Source of the DNA: Corythucha ciliata
Taxonomy: Eukaryota; Arthropoda; Insecta; Hemiptera; Tingidae
NCBI GenBank assembly: GCA_038030265.1
Contig: CM075938.1
Span: forward strand, 46,989,189 to 47,053,188
DNA length: 64,000 nucleotides
Reading direction: 5' to 3'
Shown: piece after piece, positions 12,790 through 24,201 of the stretch
Numbering within the stretch: position 1 is the stretch's first letter
Layout of the letters: every line of letters begins with the position of its first letter
The notes under the pieces: model-generated
The model's database searches: none
Seen by the model: the letters and a program-made list of their open reading frames with translations, nothing else
Told to the model about the DNA's origin: nothing
Translations under genes and position numbers: made by a program

Positions 12790-13250
12790 ATCTGTTCTCA
12801 GGCTAAGGAACCTTTAAAGACGGGTAGACGCATACGGCGCCATGTTCGTTCTTATCAGTTTAATAAGAAATGTTGGGGGTGGTTTGTTAACATCAACGAT
12901 GTATAAAAGAACTGGATTGCTCATCACTTCTAATAAAGAATAGCCATCAAATAAGCTCCAAGTGGAGCTTAAAGTGGATGAGAGGGGTGGAGTTTCAAAG
13001 TAAATACGGGAAGAGAGTTGTGTTTCCATAACTACACAAGGAGATGGATAGGGTAATTGTTTATCAGGGGACGACCTGCCCCCTCCACACCCCTCCAGTC
13101 CGCTGTGAGCAATCTGGGTTTATATATCGTTGGTTGACATCCACAAAACGTCAACAAAAGGTTGATTTTACAAGACTGATAATTGATAAGAGCGAACATG
13201 GCGCCTGTGATTTTACCTGTCTGATTACAGGTTCTCTACTCAGGCCTCGC
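12790..13250. mobile_element. Diverged inverted-repeat element
   Basis: The inner core ggcgccatgttcg (12836-12848) is inverted at 13193-13205. Weaker complementarity continues inward to about 12928/13100 and outward to about 12797/13245. The spacer carries tandem ccctcc-type runs. Arms are roughly 75-80 percent matched by eye. Confidence 0.6.
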
Positions 13251-13902
13251 CGAACAAAAACATTGACAATTTGATACTTGATTAGTGAAAAAGTGATAAA
13301 TTCCCCTCCCGTCATTTCTAGGTGAATGATAACAGTGGGCGTGTAATGGAGGAAAAACCGGCTTCACATGTTTCTACATTAAAAAAGCCTTTTTCTCTCT
13401 GACCTTGTTCCTACCTCCATGGAAGGCCACAAAAGGAGAGAGGTTCCCATCGTGCTATCTTCCCCAGGGCGAAGAGTGAAGAATCACTGCTATTCATGCC
13501 TCACTTTTCGTGAGAAAAGATATTTTTTCTCTCTTGAGAGGCAAAGTTATACTTTCGCATGGAGTTTACAGGGCAGTGAGGGAAATACCACTTTTTTCAC
13601 TGGTAACACGAAAAATTGATTTCCTAGAAGGCGAAATTGCAATTCGTGAGCCCCCCCCCCCACCATTGCTTTTTTAGTGAGCGAAATCGACTGAATTGTT
13701 TTGCTTCCTCGAATACCGAAGGTATGAGAAGCTATGTGATCGTTTCTCGCGAGGTGAAAACAATTTTAGTCTCTGATTTCAAAAATTCCACTTGACTTTT
13801 GCTTTTCAGAGCTTTCTGAACAACTTTGGTTCCGTGTCTGGGTGTGTGTCTGTAAGTGTGTGTCTGTGTGTCTGCGCGTGATTGATGATACAGTGATTAT
13901 AT

Positions 13903-14157
13903 GGAGGACCACACGATACTTCCATGTTCCTGTTTTTGGCGTTCATCAAGGGTAACATGGGCGCGCTAGTCGAAAAATGCGAAATAAAACTCGCGCGACC
14001 ATGTTACCCCTTAACCAGCATGAAATCGGTGGGGTCGGAGCACTGAAAAAATTGATACGGCTATGGAAGTTTTCTTGTTTATTTATTTATTTATTTTTTT
14101 TGTATTAATTATTGATGAACGCCAAAAACCGTAACATGGAAGTATCGTGTGCTCCTC
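13903..14157. mobile_element. MITE with nested inverted repeat
   Basis: Outer arms carry cacgatacttccatg and ttggcgttcatcaa on the left, inverted as ttgatgaacgccaa and catggaagtatcgtg on the right. A second inverted pair lies inside (gggtaacatgggcgcg near 13950 against cgcgcgaccatgttaccc near 14000). No coding content. Confidence 0.75.
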
Positions 14158-14599
14158 CGCACAATCCCTGAATCATCAATCAAGCAGTCTTCATTCCTCA
14201 AACACCAAAAATTTCCATAACACTAAATACAAAATTCTACGACGCACGTAATCAATAATCAACCCTCAGCCCACATCGACTAATCATCAATTACCGACCC
14301 TTATCCATCAACGTCTACAACCATCAATCGTCACTCAATTTTCAATCCTCCTTCAATCATTCGTCTTCGTTCTTTCATACAAAAAAAGTTACAAAATAAA
14401 GTATGAAAATGAGTATACTTGGGTCGAAAAAATGCGATTTCAGGACCTTCGACCATTTTAAAACAACAATTTCGATAGGCTATAGCCCGTTCCATATTCA
14501 TCGTGGAAAACTACTTTGCACGCCAAAAATTTACCTCTGAAGAGGAAGCATTTTCAGAGTTAGCATTTTTTTGTCTAGAACACTTCTGATCTATAAATA

Positions 14600-15760
14600 C
14601 AAGATGACAAAAAAAAGGGTATGTTTTCGGCAACATTGTAGTCAATTCGCGTGGAAATTGTACGAGAAATCCGAACAAAATAGTTACAAAATTCCTGAAC
14701 CAATTGTTCCGAAGTCAATACCGACAATATTATTCCGCTACGAGGAGAATATGCCTGGGAAATGATTTTCCTTCAAATCAAAGGTCATATTCGCGTTTTT
14801 CATGCCAAGAAATAACTAGATTTGTATTACTAGGTAATTCTGTGGCAAATAATTTTTGACGTAGTCACGCCAAATCCTACTCCTCCCACAATTTTCGCTT
14901 AATCTCAGTTTTTGTCGGGTACAAATATTTGCAATTAAGTTACAAAGGGGCTCTCGTGCCCCCCTTTTTTTGCAATTTCGACCGTTATTTTGTGCTAAAA
15001 ACGACGATTTTGACTACAGGCAAAGTTGCATTTTGTCGGCAATATTGTAATCGATTCGCAAGGAAATTTATCGAGTGTACCGCCGTATGGGTCTGGGTTC
15101 AGGGAGTCGACAAAGAGTAACAAAGAGGTACCTTTACCCCGTGATGTACATTTATTATTTACAGTCTGACTCACCTTTCCTCAGGCCCGACGGCCTGCGG
15201 TAGCGTGTACACGAGCTGGCGCGAGGGCTGGTCGCGAGGCTTCGGCCCCCCCTGCACGGATGTGCGTCCCTGACTCTAAGCTGTCCCCCGACTCTAGCAG
15301 TTCACTCGACTCCGTCCCCTCTGGGTTTTTATACTGAAACCCCGAGGACATGTTTGTAAAACCCTAAGTGTTGTGGATAACAAGCAATTTCCTCAAGGAT
15401 TTGTTGACGCTATCGGATCATTCTCTCCCGCTCGTCCCTGAGCTCGCCGGGTTCATTCACCGAGCGGTGAACAATTTCCCGGACCGAGCTCCTTTTCTCT
15501 ATCGCTTAACATAACGCCCTTTTTGGGGCGTTACACGAGGTATCCGAAAAATATATTTTAAAAATTCTGGAACGACTTGTTTTGAAGTTATATCTAAAAA
15601 CGACATTTCGCGGTACGGGGAGAACATGCCCGATAAATAATTTTTTTCTCACAAAGGCCATATTTTTGCTTCTCGTACCAAGAAATAGCCACGATTTCAT
15701 TTTCATGCAAATTATCGTAAAAAAAAAAAAACGACAGACCGACGGCATGCCGGAAACCAC
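14600..15760. repeat. Two diverged copies of a dispersed repeat, one split by a solo LTR
   Basis: Copy 1 (about 14600-14830) and copy 2 (about 14990-15075 joined to 15536-15755) share the order cggcaa(c/t)attgtaatc, ggaaatt...cgag, atccgaa, gaa(c/t)atgcc and ccaagaaata. Copy 2 resumes exactly where copy 1 predicts after the 460-base LTR insertion is removed. No function is recognised. Confidence 0.7.
15076..15535 (-). mobile_element. Solo LTR with 4-bp target duplication
   Basis: Read on the minus strand the 460-base unit begins TGTAACGCCCC and ends GGCGGTACA, i.e. TG...CA. It contains a TATA box (tataaaaacc), a GC-rich body unlike its surroundings, and aataaatg shortly before the end. It is flanked by CGAG on both sides (15072-15075 and 15536-15539). 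Comparison with the unbroken repeat copy at about 14660 gives an empty site. A 4-bp duplication and this terminus suit a Ty3/gypsy-type LTR; no internal coding region remains, indicating LTR-LTR recombination. Confidence 0.85.
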
Positions 15761-15939
15761 CTTTTTCAACTTTTCTGAGGTTGTACATCATGAATGTTAA
15801 GTCAGCTCAGACTCGATTTTTTTCACGAATACCATGCAACATGGAAGTAATTGGGTTTCAGCGACTAAAATCACCAAAATTACACTTTTAAGTCACCTTA
15901 ACCAGCGAAATTGATTTCTAAGAGAGAAATGTCAGCAAA

Positions 15940-16210
15940 ATTGTTTTTCGGAGTTTGCAAACATCGGTGTTTGGCATCTCCTAAGCCTAAAATGTGAGGA
16001 TTTGGCCAGTTGAAATTTCAATTAGTAGGATTTCCCTTCCTGGGCAATCATTTCAAGTGAATGCTCTTTCAGGAAAATCATTTCGTGGCTCTGGCTCTTA
16101 CAAAAACAATTTCGCGAATTATGTGCGCGTTAAGATAAAATCGCGAACTTAAAAGGCCAAATTTAAAGTTGGCTGTTTGGCTTTCTGGTTTTTGGCTCAA
16201 TTTTCGTTCA
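15940..16210. repeat. Short degenerate array
   Basis: Irregular units with ...aatttcgcg... and ...ttggc(t/c)... recur about every 30-35 bases. It is a weak member of the array family described elsewhere in the window. Confidence 0.4.
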
Positions 16211-16662
16211 TGAGTTGTTCAACAAAATGTTGGAAAATATCGCCATTGTTGGGTTTGCACAAATAGATAGCGAACATTGACTGTCGTTTATGGGATCATT
16301 ACTTTTATAAACATACCTTAAATAAACCTTAAATAAAACCCGTTAAACAAGAAAAGTAGATCAGCCTCATATACATGCCACAAACGCAGGTAATTACGCG
16401 CCACAGTGACAATACACTGCCTTTAATGGGAGCGAATCAAATTGTTTTTGATTCCACTATTTTTCCATAGTTACTAGTTATAGCAGGCTTCCAAAAACCA
16501 TAATAATAACCCTTATTTGGGGAAAGGGACAAAAATACTATTTTTGGTCGATTTTCAGGAAAAATATGGATTTTGCGGCCCAAGTTTCAGATTTCGTAAT
16601 GGATTGTGCTACAGTTGAAAGCCTTTGGTAGAAGCTATCCACGTATAGGTACATGTCATCCC

Positions 16663-16938
16663 CAAGGTGACTAAACTTTACTATAGGTGCCGCAGATTTC
16701 CCCCCGCCCATCGGACGGGAGGGGTGGAGACTGACGTCACCAGCTCCCGAATGCTCACCCTAGAGCAGCAGAGCAAGTTAATTTTGAAATTGAAGTTTAT
16801 GATTTCTCAAAAATCACAAACCAATAACAATTAATAATGTACTGGGTCCAGCGCAAAGGCGGATGGGACTGCTCGTGACGTAGGTGAAGGACAGTAATGG
16901 CCGAAGATCTGCGGCACCTATAGAAAGTTTGGTCACCT
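16663..16938. mobile_element. MITE with ~34-bp terminal inverted repeats
   Basis: caaggtgactaaactt...ctataggtgccgcagat at the left is inverted as atctgcggcacctatag...ttggtcaccttg at the right. The interior of about 200 bases is unique. tgtcat occurs just outside both ends and might be part of a target duplication, but spacing is not symmetrical. Confidence 0.8.
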
Positions 16939-17208
16939 TGTGTCATGTGTTAGTTACTCTCTGCATTTCACTTGAATAAATTAGGGGACGTCGGACTGGA
17001 GGGTCAGTTTTCCACGACACAGGCGTGCCTTGGCGAAAATTGGGCTTTTTTCACGCCGTATAGATCTAGTGTGATTGAACATGCATCGAGCGACGTGAAA
17101 TCACCACATGATGATGAACAGAATTAACATTTTCCATAAAATGAAGCAGAAATATGAAAATTATTTCGAAAATTGACTCTTTGTTCTTAGTTTTTGAGGT
17201 GAAAGAAC

Positions 17209-17790
17209 ATGTCTAAGAGATCAGGTGGCAGATCAAGCTCTCGCAGCAGCGGAGGAACTAGACGGAACTACTCGTAAGAATCATCCTGATCCCACCAACA
17301 GCTTAACAGCTTGAAGAATTTTTTACATACCTATCATTTTGTAAACAGACAAGTTCCCGCGCAGTCACGCACTGTAACAAAAGAAACCATAATCGTTCGA
17401 GAGCGACCACGATCACCAGGTTTATTCGGTCAATTCGCCGCCACTGCTGCGGGTGTCACTGTTGGATCTGCTGTCGTGAGGACACGCAGGGGAAACGAGG
17501 GAATATAGAAATAATTTATTAGTAAGACATGGCTCCCGCTCACATTACAGGGAACCGCGATCGGGGAGACTCTTGTGGGTGGGGGTCGAGGAGGTCAACA
17601 GCAAGCCCCCCCGCCAGAAGCGTACCCCAATGAACCATCGGGCCCCTGCGCCTATGAAATCAAACAGTTTTTGGCCTGCGCTCAAAGTCATCCAGACCTC
17701 TCGCTGTGTCAGGGTTTCAACGAGGCTATTATTGCTTGCAAAAGGAAAAATGGTAAAATAACTTTACAGTGGGTGCAGGGAGGGAGCTAA
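17209..17790 (+). CDS. CHCHD2/CHCHD10-family twin CX9C protein
   Basis: Exons are 17209-17273, 17349-17475 and 17551-17790, giving 143 residues as drawn. The family protein works in the mitochondrial intermembrane space, affecting cytochrome oxidase and cristae/MICOS. Visible features are a basic Ser/Arg N-terminus that could act as a presequence (MSKRSGGRSSSRSS), then LFGQFAATAAGVTVGSAVGT with the Gly/Ala-rich hydrophobic stretch typical of CHCHD2. The CHCH domain has C97-X9-C107 and C117-X9-C127, with YEIKQFLACAQ and LCQGFNEAI matching the family. Donors and acceptors are canonical and frames join. The last residues after KRKNG are uncertain: a possible GT donor at 17753 would lead to an unseen final exon, whereas read-through reaches a stop at 17788-17790. 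CHCHD2 cannot be separated from CHCHD10 here. Confidence 0.9.
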
Positions 17791-18589
17791 AAATTATTGT
17801 TCTACAAAAGTCAGCAGACAAAATAAGTCAAAAGAGGAGGGGGGGGGATCGACAAACGTCAACCGATTTCGCGTTCTCCAATCTCACTTTTGCAATCTCG
17901 TTTTTGAGCCGTCCGTTTTGTTGCTATTAAAAATCTCACAGTCCTCAATTTGTGGTTATGAAATACTCCGAGGAGGATTCTTCGAAAACCGTGGGTTTTC
18001 AAGATTTGCATTAACCAGATCAAGAGAAAAACAAAACGGCTGTCCCGCGGATGTAGTGAAACCTTTTTGCCAAGCTAAATTTTCAGGTGCTGGTGTTTGC
18101 AGGACTGATGTGAACTGGCGGCTCCGACAACTCATCAACTTGACATCACTGAAAGAAAAATCTGAAGATAGTAAAAATAATAAATTTAAAAAAGTAAAAG
18201 CACTTTTTTTTTGTTCCTATTGTTTTCGTTGTTTTTAATGACCCTAGCAATTGCTGCGCCTCCCACTCGTCGACGTCGTTCGTTTTCGGATTATGGGCAC
18301 TCACAGAACCAAATATCACTGGTATTGCTCACGCAGAAAGTCAATTTCGTGCGGGGTCTACTCATTCAAAAAATCCATTTCACAAATTTTGGTCTCTTAA
18401 AAAAGCCATTTCGCGGTTTTGCCTCTTCGAAGTCCAAAAATCGCGGATTTGACTTTTTTTTCTCTCGTAAAAACGGGGAGGAAAGCCCAGAATATCTCCT
18501 ATCTACTCTTTGACACTTATAGGGAACTCTATTTCTCGGATTTGGATGATTCAAGGACTAGGGCCGTATTCACAAACCCACCTTTACGA
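17791..18589. other. Gene-free stretch with a few array-type units
   Basis: From 18330 to 18500 units such as ccatttcgcggttttgcctc recur three to four times. The rest shows no recognisable feature. Overlapping open frames at 17918-18238 have no domain. Confidence 0.4.
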
Positions 18590-19660
18590 GGCAGCTGAGG
18601 TTCTTTCTCGGCTAAAATAATTGAGAAAAAAGCGCTGATAAGGGGCTAAAGTTAAGCATTACGACATGGCGGATAAAATTGAGAGAATGAAGAATTGAAC
18701 ATTTCGCGCATAAAATGAAGAAATAGCGCTCAACCATAACTAAAATTAGAAATCATAAATACAAAGTTTCCGGGGGCAACTCCGCGGCTAAAAACGCTCG
18801 AAAAATCACTCATTCATTGCAAAAATTCACGGTTTCATTCGGTAAAAATTCGGTAGTTCATCAACTCGGAACTCGGCGCGAGAAATCGTCAACTCAACCC
18901 CAGAAACTGAATCAGCACAGATAAATGTACGTTTTACCGTCAAAACCTGATATCTCTGCTGGAAAACTGTCGGTGTTGCATTCTATTCCCGATTTACCGT
19001 ACAATAACTGACAATTTTCTTTTCAGAAGGTGATATTTTGGGAAGTAAACTTGGAATTTTCGTCTCCCGTGATGGAAACAGCTGAAATTTAGTCCCCCAA
19101 ACTGGACTTTTCTGCCGTAAAGACGAATGGTTCATTGTTGGCAACTTGTAGCAACTATCAAGTCTTCAAAACGCGCGTGGACCAGCTCATGATCTTTGGA
19201 AAGGCCAGCTTTTCTGAAAAGATCACATGATGCAAAAAATTGAGATTTTCAGGGGCTTTTAAGTTTTTTTTTTTTTTTTTTTTTTTCAAAAAATTGAATT
19301 TTCCGTTTATGAAATGAATCATTTCAATGAGCCAAACCCACGATATTGGGTTTTCAGCAAACCTAAAACCCACAAAATTGGGTTTTCAGCAAGCCCAAAA
19401 CTCACGGAAAATGGGGTTTCAGTTCTTCAGCGAGAAACTCCCACGAAATTACCGTTTAAGTGAGCCAAGGCGCGCAAAATTGGTTCATTGGTGAGTAAAT
19501 CCCACGACATTTTGCGTTTTATTGAGCCAGAATCGCGAAAATACTTCGATTTGTGTGCTAAAACCTCGTAATTGTGGTTTTTATTGCGGCAACTCCGCGA
19601 AATTATGAGGTTTTAGCGAGTGAAATCCGGTATATTTCACAACCCCGGGCCCCCACCCTG
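18590..19660. repeat. Degenerate arrays of two related unit types
   Basis: 18590-18960 has aattcg/gctaaaa(tt)gag-type units. 19290-19660 has ~34-base units of the form gagccaaa...cacgaaattgggttttcagc. Both share the core (c)gcgaaatt. A poly-T run interrupts at 19265. Confidence 0.65.
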
Positions 19661-19758
19661 CTATTCTCGCGGCGAATAGCCGGCTTAAAGTTGGAAAAAG
19701 TGTTAATATTCGTTGATGAAACAGTGCAAAAAGGACTTGACTCGGGTAAAACATGCAT

Positions 19759-19848
19759 CTGTAGCCGTAGGAGCCTACATCGTCAGTCTTCCCTCGTCGT
19801 CGAGGTTCGTCAAAAACGGACCGGTTTCGGCTGCTCGCCATCTTCAGC
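19759..19848 (-). repeat. Copy 1 of a dispersed ~90-bp module (Penelope/ribozyme-like core?)
   Basis: ctgtagccgtaggagcctac through ggtttcggctgctcgccatc ttcagc is shared with 29971-30057. On the minus strand it reads CTGAAGA...GCCGAAACCGG, which has the two conserved boxes of a hammerhead core (CUGANGA and GAAA). Stem II would be only three pairs with a bulge and helix I is not convincing, so ribozyme identity is tentative. Confidence 0.5.
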
Positions 19849-19899
19849 ATTTGGTTTCCCAACTGATTCGCGATTCTACTAACAATTTAAAGTTAACTC

Positions 19900-20570
19900 G
19901 GGATTTCTCGATGCAAAATTGCAAACCTGAATTGAGAAAAACGCTAATTCGGGACTAAAATTGAGAAAAAAGGTTAATATACGGCTGAAATTGAGGAAAA
20001 TTCGAGCTATGGAAGTGAAAAAAAAAACAAAAAAAAAACAGCTAAATCACTAAATCGAAACAAATTGCTAAGACACAGGGTAAAACACTACTGCTTCGCG
20101 GATATAGAGAAAAATTAGTATTTCCCTGAAATTCTGAAAAAAAGTTAATTCGCGGCTAAAATAAAGAAAAATATCATGTAACACGCGGCTAAAATGGAGA
20201 AAAATATTATTGTAAAAAAAAGAGGCTCATTCCGCGAATGAAGTGTGGATTTCCCCACACTTCGCTTTAGCTTTTACATCGGCGAGAGGAAACCACTACA
20301 AATAGATAAAAATAGACCTAGAGATAGGCTAAAATAGATAAAAATTGCTAACTCGAGGCTAAAATGGAGAAAACTGGCTAATTCACGGATGAAATTGAGA
20401 ATATGCCCGCGTTTACGGCAAGAAATTGAACGGAAATTTTTGTTTTTGAAAGTGTGAAAGAGAAAAAAAATTGTGAAGTTTGCATTTTTAGGGATTCAAC
20501 CCTTTTTTTATTAAGATTTTAAGCCAGGAAACTTGTAATTTCGCTCAAATAAGGATTCAAACTTGCAAAC
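19900..20570. repeat. Tandem array, unit cgctaattcgcggctaaaat
   Basis: Units of about 29 bases combine cgctaattcgcggctaaaat with a following tgagaaaaa. Substitutions and indels are frequent. This is the same family as the arrays at 20945-22200, 38610-39400, 45850-46254, 46955-47310, 50225-51000 and 55150-55560. Confidence 0.8.
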
Positions 20571-20589
20571 TCACAAAATATTCTTCTCT

Positions 20590-20715
20590 AGTGGGGAATT
20601 TCACCACGGGGAGTTAGGTTGGAGTTACCAAACTCTCACATTGTTTACATAAATTTTGATGCATTTTTTTCGTAAATTCCGAGTTAACGTAACTCAAACA
20701 TTAACTCTCGGTGGT
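20590..20715. repeat. Hairpin repeat related to 49645-49785
   Basis: Contains gtggggaatttcaccac and atgcatttttttcgtaa in the same order as the inverted-repeat element near 49.7 kb, with short inverted pairs (gagttaccaaactc, gagttaacgtaactc). It is a diverged relative of that element. Confidence 0.5.
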
Positions 20716-20784
20716 TACCACAAAGGTTGTAATTACATGGCTATTCACCAGGCTATGGGGCATTTGGAGCCGGACTGCCTAGAG

Positions 20785-22515
20785 CAGGGGTGGCCAACCC
20801 TTAGTGGCCCGCTGAGCCTTTCACAATGGCCCGCCCGTGGCCTGCAGTGGTAAATAATAATTTTGTTTTATGTTTCATTTTGGCGTCCCTCACATTTTTT
20901 TGGCAAATGTAAAACGCTACAATTCGTGCCTCCTCCTCGTGGGCGGCTAAAATTGAGAAGGCGCACTTATACGCTGTTCTTGGGGCAAGTGAGCGGTTAA
21001 AAATTTGAAAAGTGCTAATATTCGTGCCCACTTAATCTCGATCGAAATTGAAAATAACGCAAATTTGGGGCTGACATTGAGATGAATGGTTGGTTCACGG
21101 CTGAAATTATTGAGGAAAAATCTCTGATTCACGGACAGAAGTGAGAAAAAGTGCTAAATCACGGACAAAATTAAGAAAAATACTTAGCTAATTCGCGAGG
21201 TAAAACGTCACTTGACGGTTAAAATTGAGAAAAAGCTCTTAAATCGTGGGTAAAGAGTAAAAAACAGTAATTTGCGTTTACAATTAAGAACACATGAAGA
21301 ACGCAAGTTCGTGGCTCAATCTGAAAAAACGCTAATTTATGGCTAAACGTTCACGGGGAAATTTAAGAAAAAGTGATACCTATTTCAAGGATAAAAGGAA
21401 AATCGTTTTTAGCGGCTAAAATGAGGAAAAACGCTAATTTGCGGCTGAAATCAAGAAAATTTGCTAATCGGGTGGTTAATTTGAGAAAATTTGCTAATTT
21501 ACAGAAAATTGAGAAATCAGGAAAAACACGAATTCACTGCAAAATTGGGATAACTTGCTGATTCACAGCTAAAACGGTGAATAAACGCTAAAATGACAAA
21601 AAAAAATCGCTAATTCGCGGCTAAAATTGGGAGAAATCGGTAATTCATTGATAAAATTGAGAAGAAGCGCTGACGTGTGGGAAAAAACGCTAATTCGCGG
21701 TTAAAATGGTAAAAACGCGCAATACGGCTTCTGAAGGTAATTTCGTGGCTGAAAGTGGACAAAATCGCTAATCCACGCCAAAATGAGAATAATGCGCTAA
21801 TTCGCGGATAAAAGTCAGAAAAAGCGTTAGTTCGCAGCGAAAACTGTGAAACAAAACTCTCATTGATGGCTCGCTTGGAGGCTAAAATTAGGTGAAACGC
21901 TTATTCACGGCTGAAGTCAAGAAAAATGCTATTTATGGTGTTAAATTGAGAACATTGGTTTGCTATTTAACAGAAATAAATTGAGTAAATGGTTAGTCGC
22001 AGTTTCCGAAGACAAATTCGCAGCGCTAATTCACGGGTAAAATCACTCATTAGCGGCTCAAATCAGGAAAAACACAAATTCATTGGAAGAAAAATCACTA
22101 ATTCGCGGCTAAAATGAAGACAAATCTCTAATTCACCGATGAAATTGGTAAGTGATGAAGCGTGGGTAAAAACAAAAACAAAAAAAAAATCGCTAATTCG
22201 CAGCTCCTGAAGGCAACATGACGGGGGCGTTGGTGAAAGATTCGTCAGGGGTGCCAAATTTCTAAGGCAGGCACTGCAATGAGCTGCCCCAGGGCACATT
22301 TTTGTGCAAATGGAAAACGCTATTATACTGTGATTAAATATTGTTGAAATTATTGAACGGGCCCCAAGTTCGTTCAGAGCGTCTCGGCCTGTTGCTAAGA
22401 TCAAAGTGTTGAGCTCGATTGGGTTTGTGGGAGGGGGGGGGGTAACGATGGGTGGACCGTCACAGTTCTTACAACCAGGTTGTGGCTCACGACCAAAAAA
22501 TGTTGGCTGGCCCTG
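20785..22515. mobile_element. Non-autonomous hAT element carrying a tandem array
   Basis: The left terminus caggggtggccaac (20785) and the right terminus gttggctggccctg (ending 22515) are imperfect inverted repeats of the hAT type. A perfect 8-base target duplication, GCCTAGAG, flanks it at 20777-20784 and 22516-22523. The 1731-base interior has no transposase. From about 20945 to 22200 it consists of the cgctaattcgcggctaaaat array family. It must have moved with a hAT transposase supplied in trans. Confidence 0.9.
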
Positions 22516-22539
22516 GCCTAGAGGGTCCGCACCAACTGA

Positions 22540-22890
22540 AAAAAGGGCCCAGAAACTTGATATTTCTCGAGAATAAAAGCCAGAAACTGGTAATTCCACA
22601 GACATAGAGACCATTGACTGACTTGCAATCAAGTGGAAATAAAGACCAGAAACTGTCCAAAGAAATGTCAATGTGCGTGATGTTAATTCGTGGCTGACTT
22701 TGGGCGCTGTCGTTGTCGGTGAGGCCCCCCCGAGTCCCACGGCCACTGAAAAACAGGGCGCGAAACTTGCAATTTAGGGAAATCAAGACCATAAACTCGT
22801 ATGATTTAGAATATTCAGACCCGGAACTTACAATTTTACAGATATTTAGCTCGCAATTATGTAAATTCGCAGCTATTCATCAACCTTTGT
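22540..22890. repeat. Degenerate array (aaacttgcaatt-type units)
   Basis: Units of roughly 35-45 bases built on cagaaacttgcaattt...aaataaagac recur. A related tail occurs at 23170-23350. The block is loose and interrupted by the hairpin element at 22944. Confidence 0.5.
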
Positions 22891-22943
22891 GAACAATAAA
22901 AATTGAACGATGAAGATGTTGGGGGCAAGACTCACCAAACAAT

Positions 22944-23144
22944 CACGAAAAATTGCACCGAGGTCCAGTCTCCGTTTCGACCTCAGACCTTCAGCTACTA
23001 GAGCTACACGGTTCTGGTCTCATCAGCCCGGCCAATTGAGCCTCAATGGGCGGATGAGACCAGGACCGAGTAGCTCTAGTAGCTGAAGGTCTGAGGTCGA
23101 AACGGAGACTGGACCGCACCCTCGGTGCAATTTTTCGTTTTGTG
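22944..23144. mobile_element. Strong ~80-bp-arm hairpin
   Basis: Left arm 22944 to about 23022 (cgaaaaattgcaccgaggtc at its start) is inverted at about 23053-23144 with only a few mismatches. The central loop is about 25-30 bases. It has a GC-richer interior than the flanks, with motifs like tcgaaacggagact. It could be a MITE or a transcribed hairpin. Confidence 0.8.
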
Positions 23145-23350
23145 AACACTCGTGACCGCCTAGACTGGGGTCCATTTTGTGAAAGTAAATACCAGAAACG
23201 TGCTTTTATCTCTGAATGTAGTAATTTCGCGGCGAATTGGATCCAATGTAGCGTAATTCAGCGTTTTTAGTCATACAGTTTGTTTAATGAATGACTTTTC
23301 AGCAAAACTATTGTAAAATTAGTGATTTCACGGCTGTTTACACGTCGCAA

Positions 23351-24201
23351 ACATGCAGTTTCTATTTTATATCATTACCACAATTTTATACCATGCCATC
23401 TTAGCCCTAATTTTTTTCCATTTTGTGACTATTTCAAGCCCTTTGACTAGTCATTCCACTGATTTATTTACTAATGAAACTTGTTTTTTGACCGTCGTTG
23501 GCCGTATCCACTGAAAGAACACATCAAGGTTGTTCATTAAGAAAGGAAAAAAAAAACCTTTGTAAGTTTCACGGCCAAAACCCCCCTTTTGACAGTCATC
23601 TATCGGGCCAAATTAGCTTTTTCTAGAAACTCACGTTTAATAGCCAAATCAATCAGGTTCTGGGGTTTGAATTTTTAGTTTTCTGCTCGATTGGTCAGTC
23701 CTGCCGTGACGGGGGGTCAATATTGTCAGTTTCCAAGCTCCTTTGTTAGTTTCTTGTCAAAAATTTAGATTGCCTCCAAAAATCTGCATTTCGGCAGGCG
23801 AAATTTTCGCAGAAGCTCTAGAGCAGCCTTATCGATGACTGACAGTATTTTTTGAAAATTAATTTGAATTACCGCTGCTAAATTGCAAAACTCTGGAAAA
23901 TGTCACCTTCTATAGGACTCTAGCAAAGGCATGTTTCATACTGTCTAATAAGCAAAATACCTCTTTTCACAGATATGTATGTCAACAGCGAATTTAAAAT
24001 TGTAAAATGTAGGTCAAAACAAAAACAATCTCCACGGTGTGCGTAGTTATTGGTGTTAATCTTATCTGACCAGCCGTTTTTTTCATTATCCTCAGTGGAT
24101 CGACGCGAGCAGAGGAATTAACGTCGACAATTAACGCGGCGTGCTCTTTCTTGACACGCTTCCGCCTTGCATTACACTCAGTCCCCGTCCTTTAAAACGG
24201 A
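23351..24201. other. Intergenic region upstream of UGT-2
   Basis: No array, inverted repeat or gene is recognised. tttaaaac at 24191 lies directly ahead of the start codon and is too close to act as a TATA box. Promoter elements could not be assigned. Confidence 0.4.

Noticed and set aside
22063..22746. 227-residue minus-strand open frame
   Set aside because: It crosses the right end and target duplication of a hAT element and reads array sequence; no domain.
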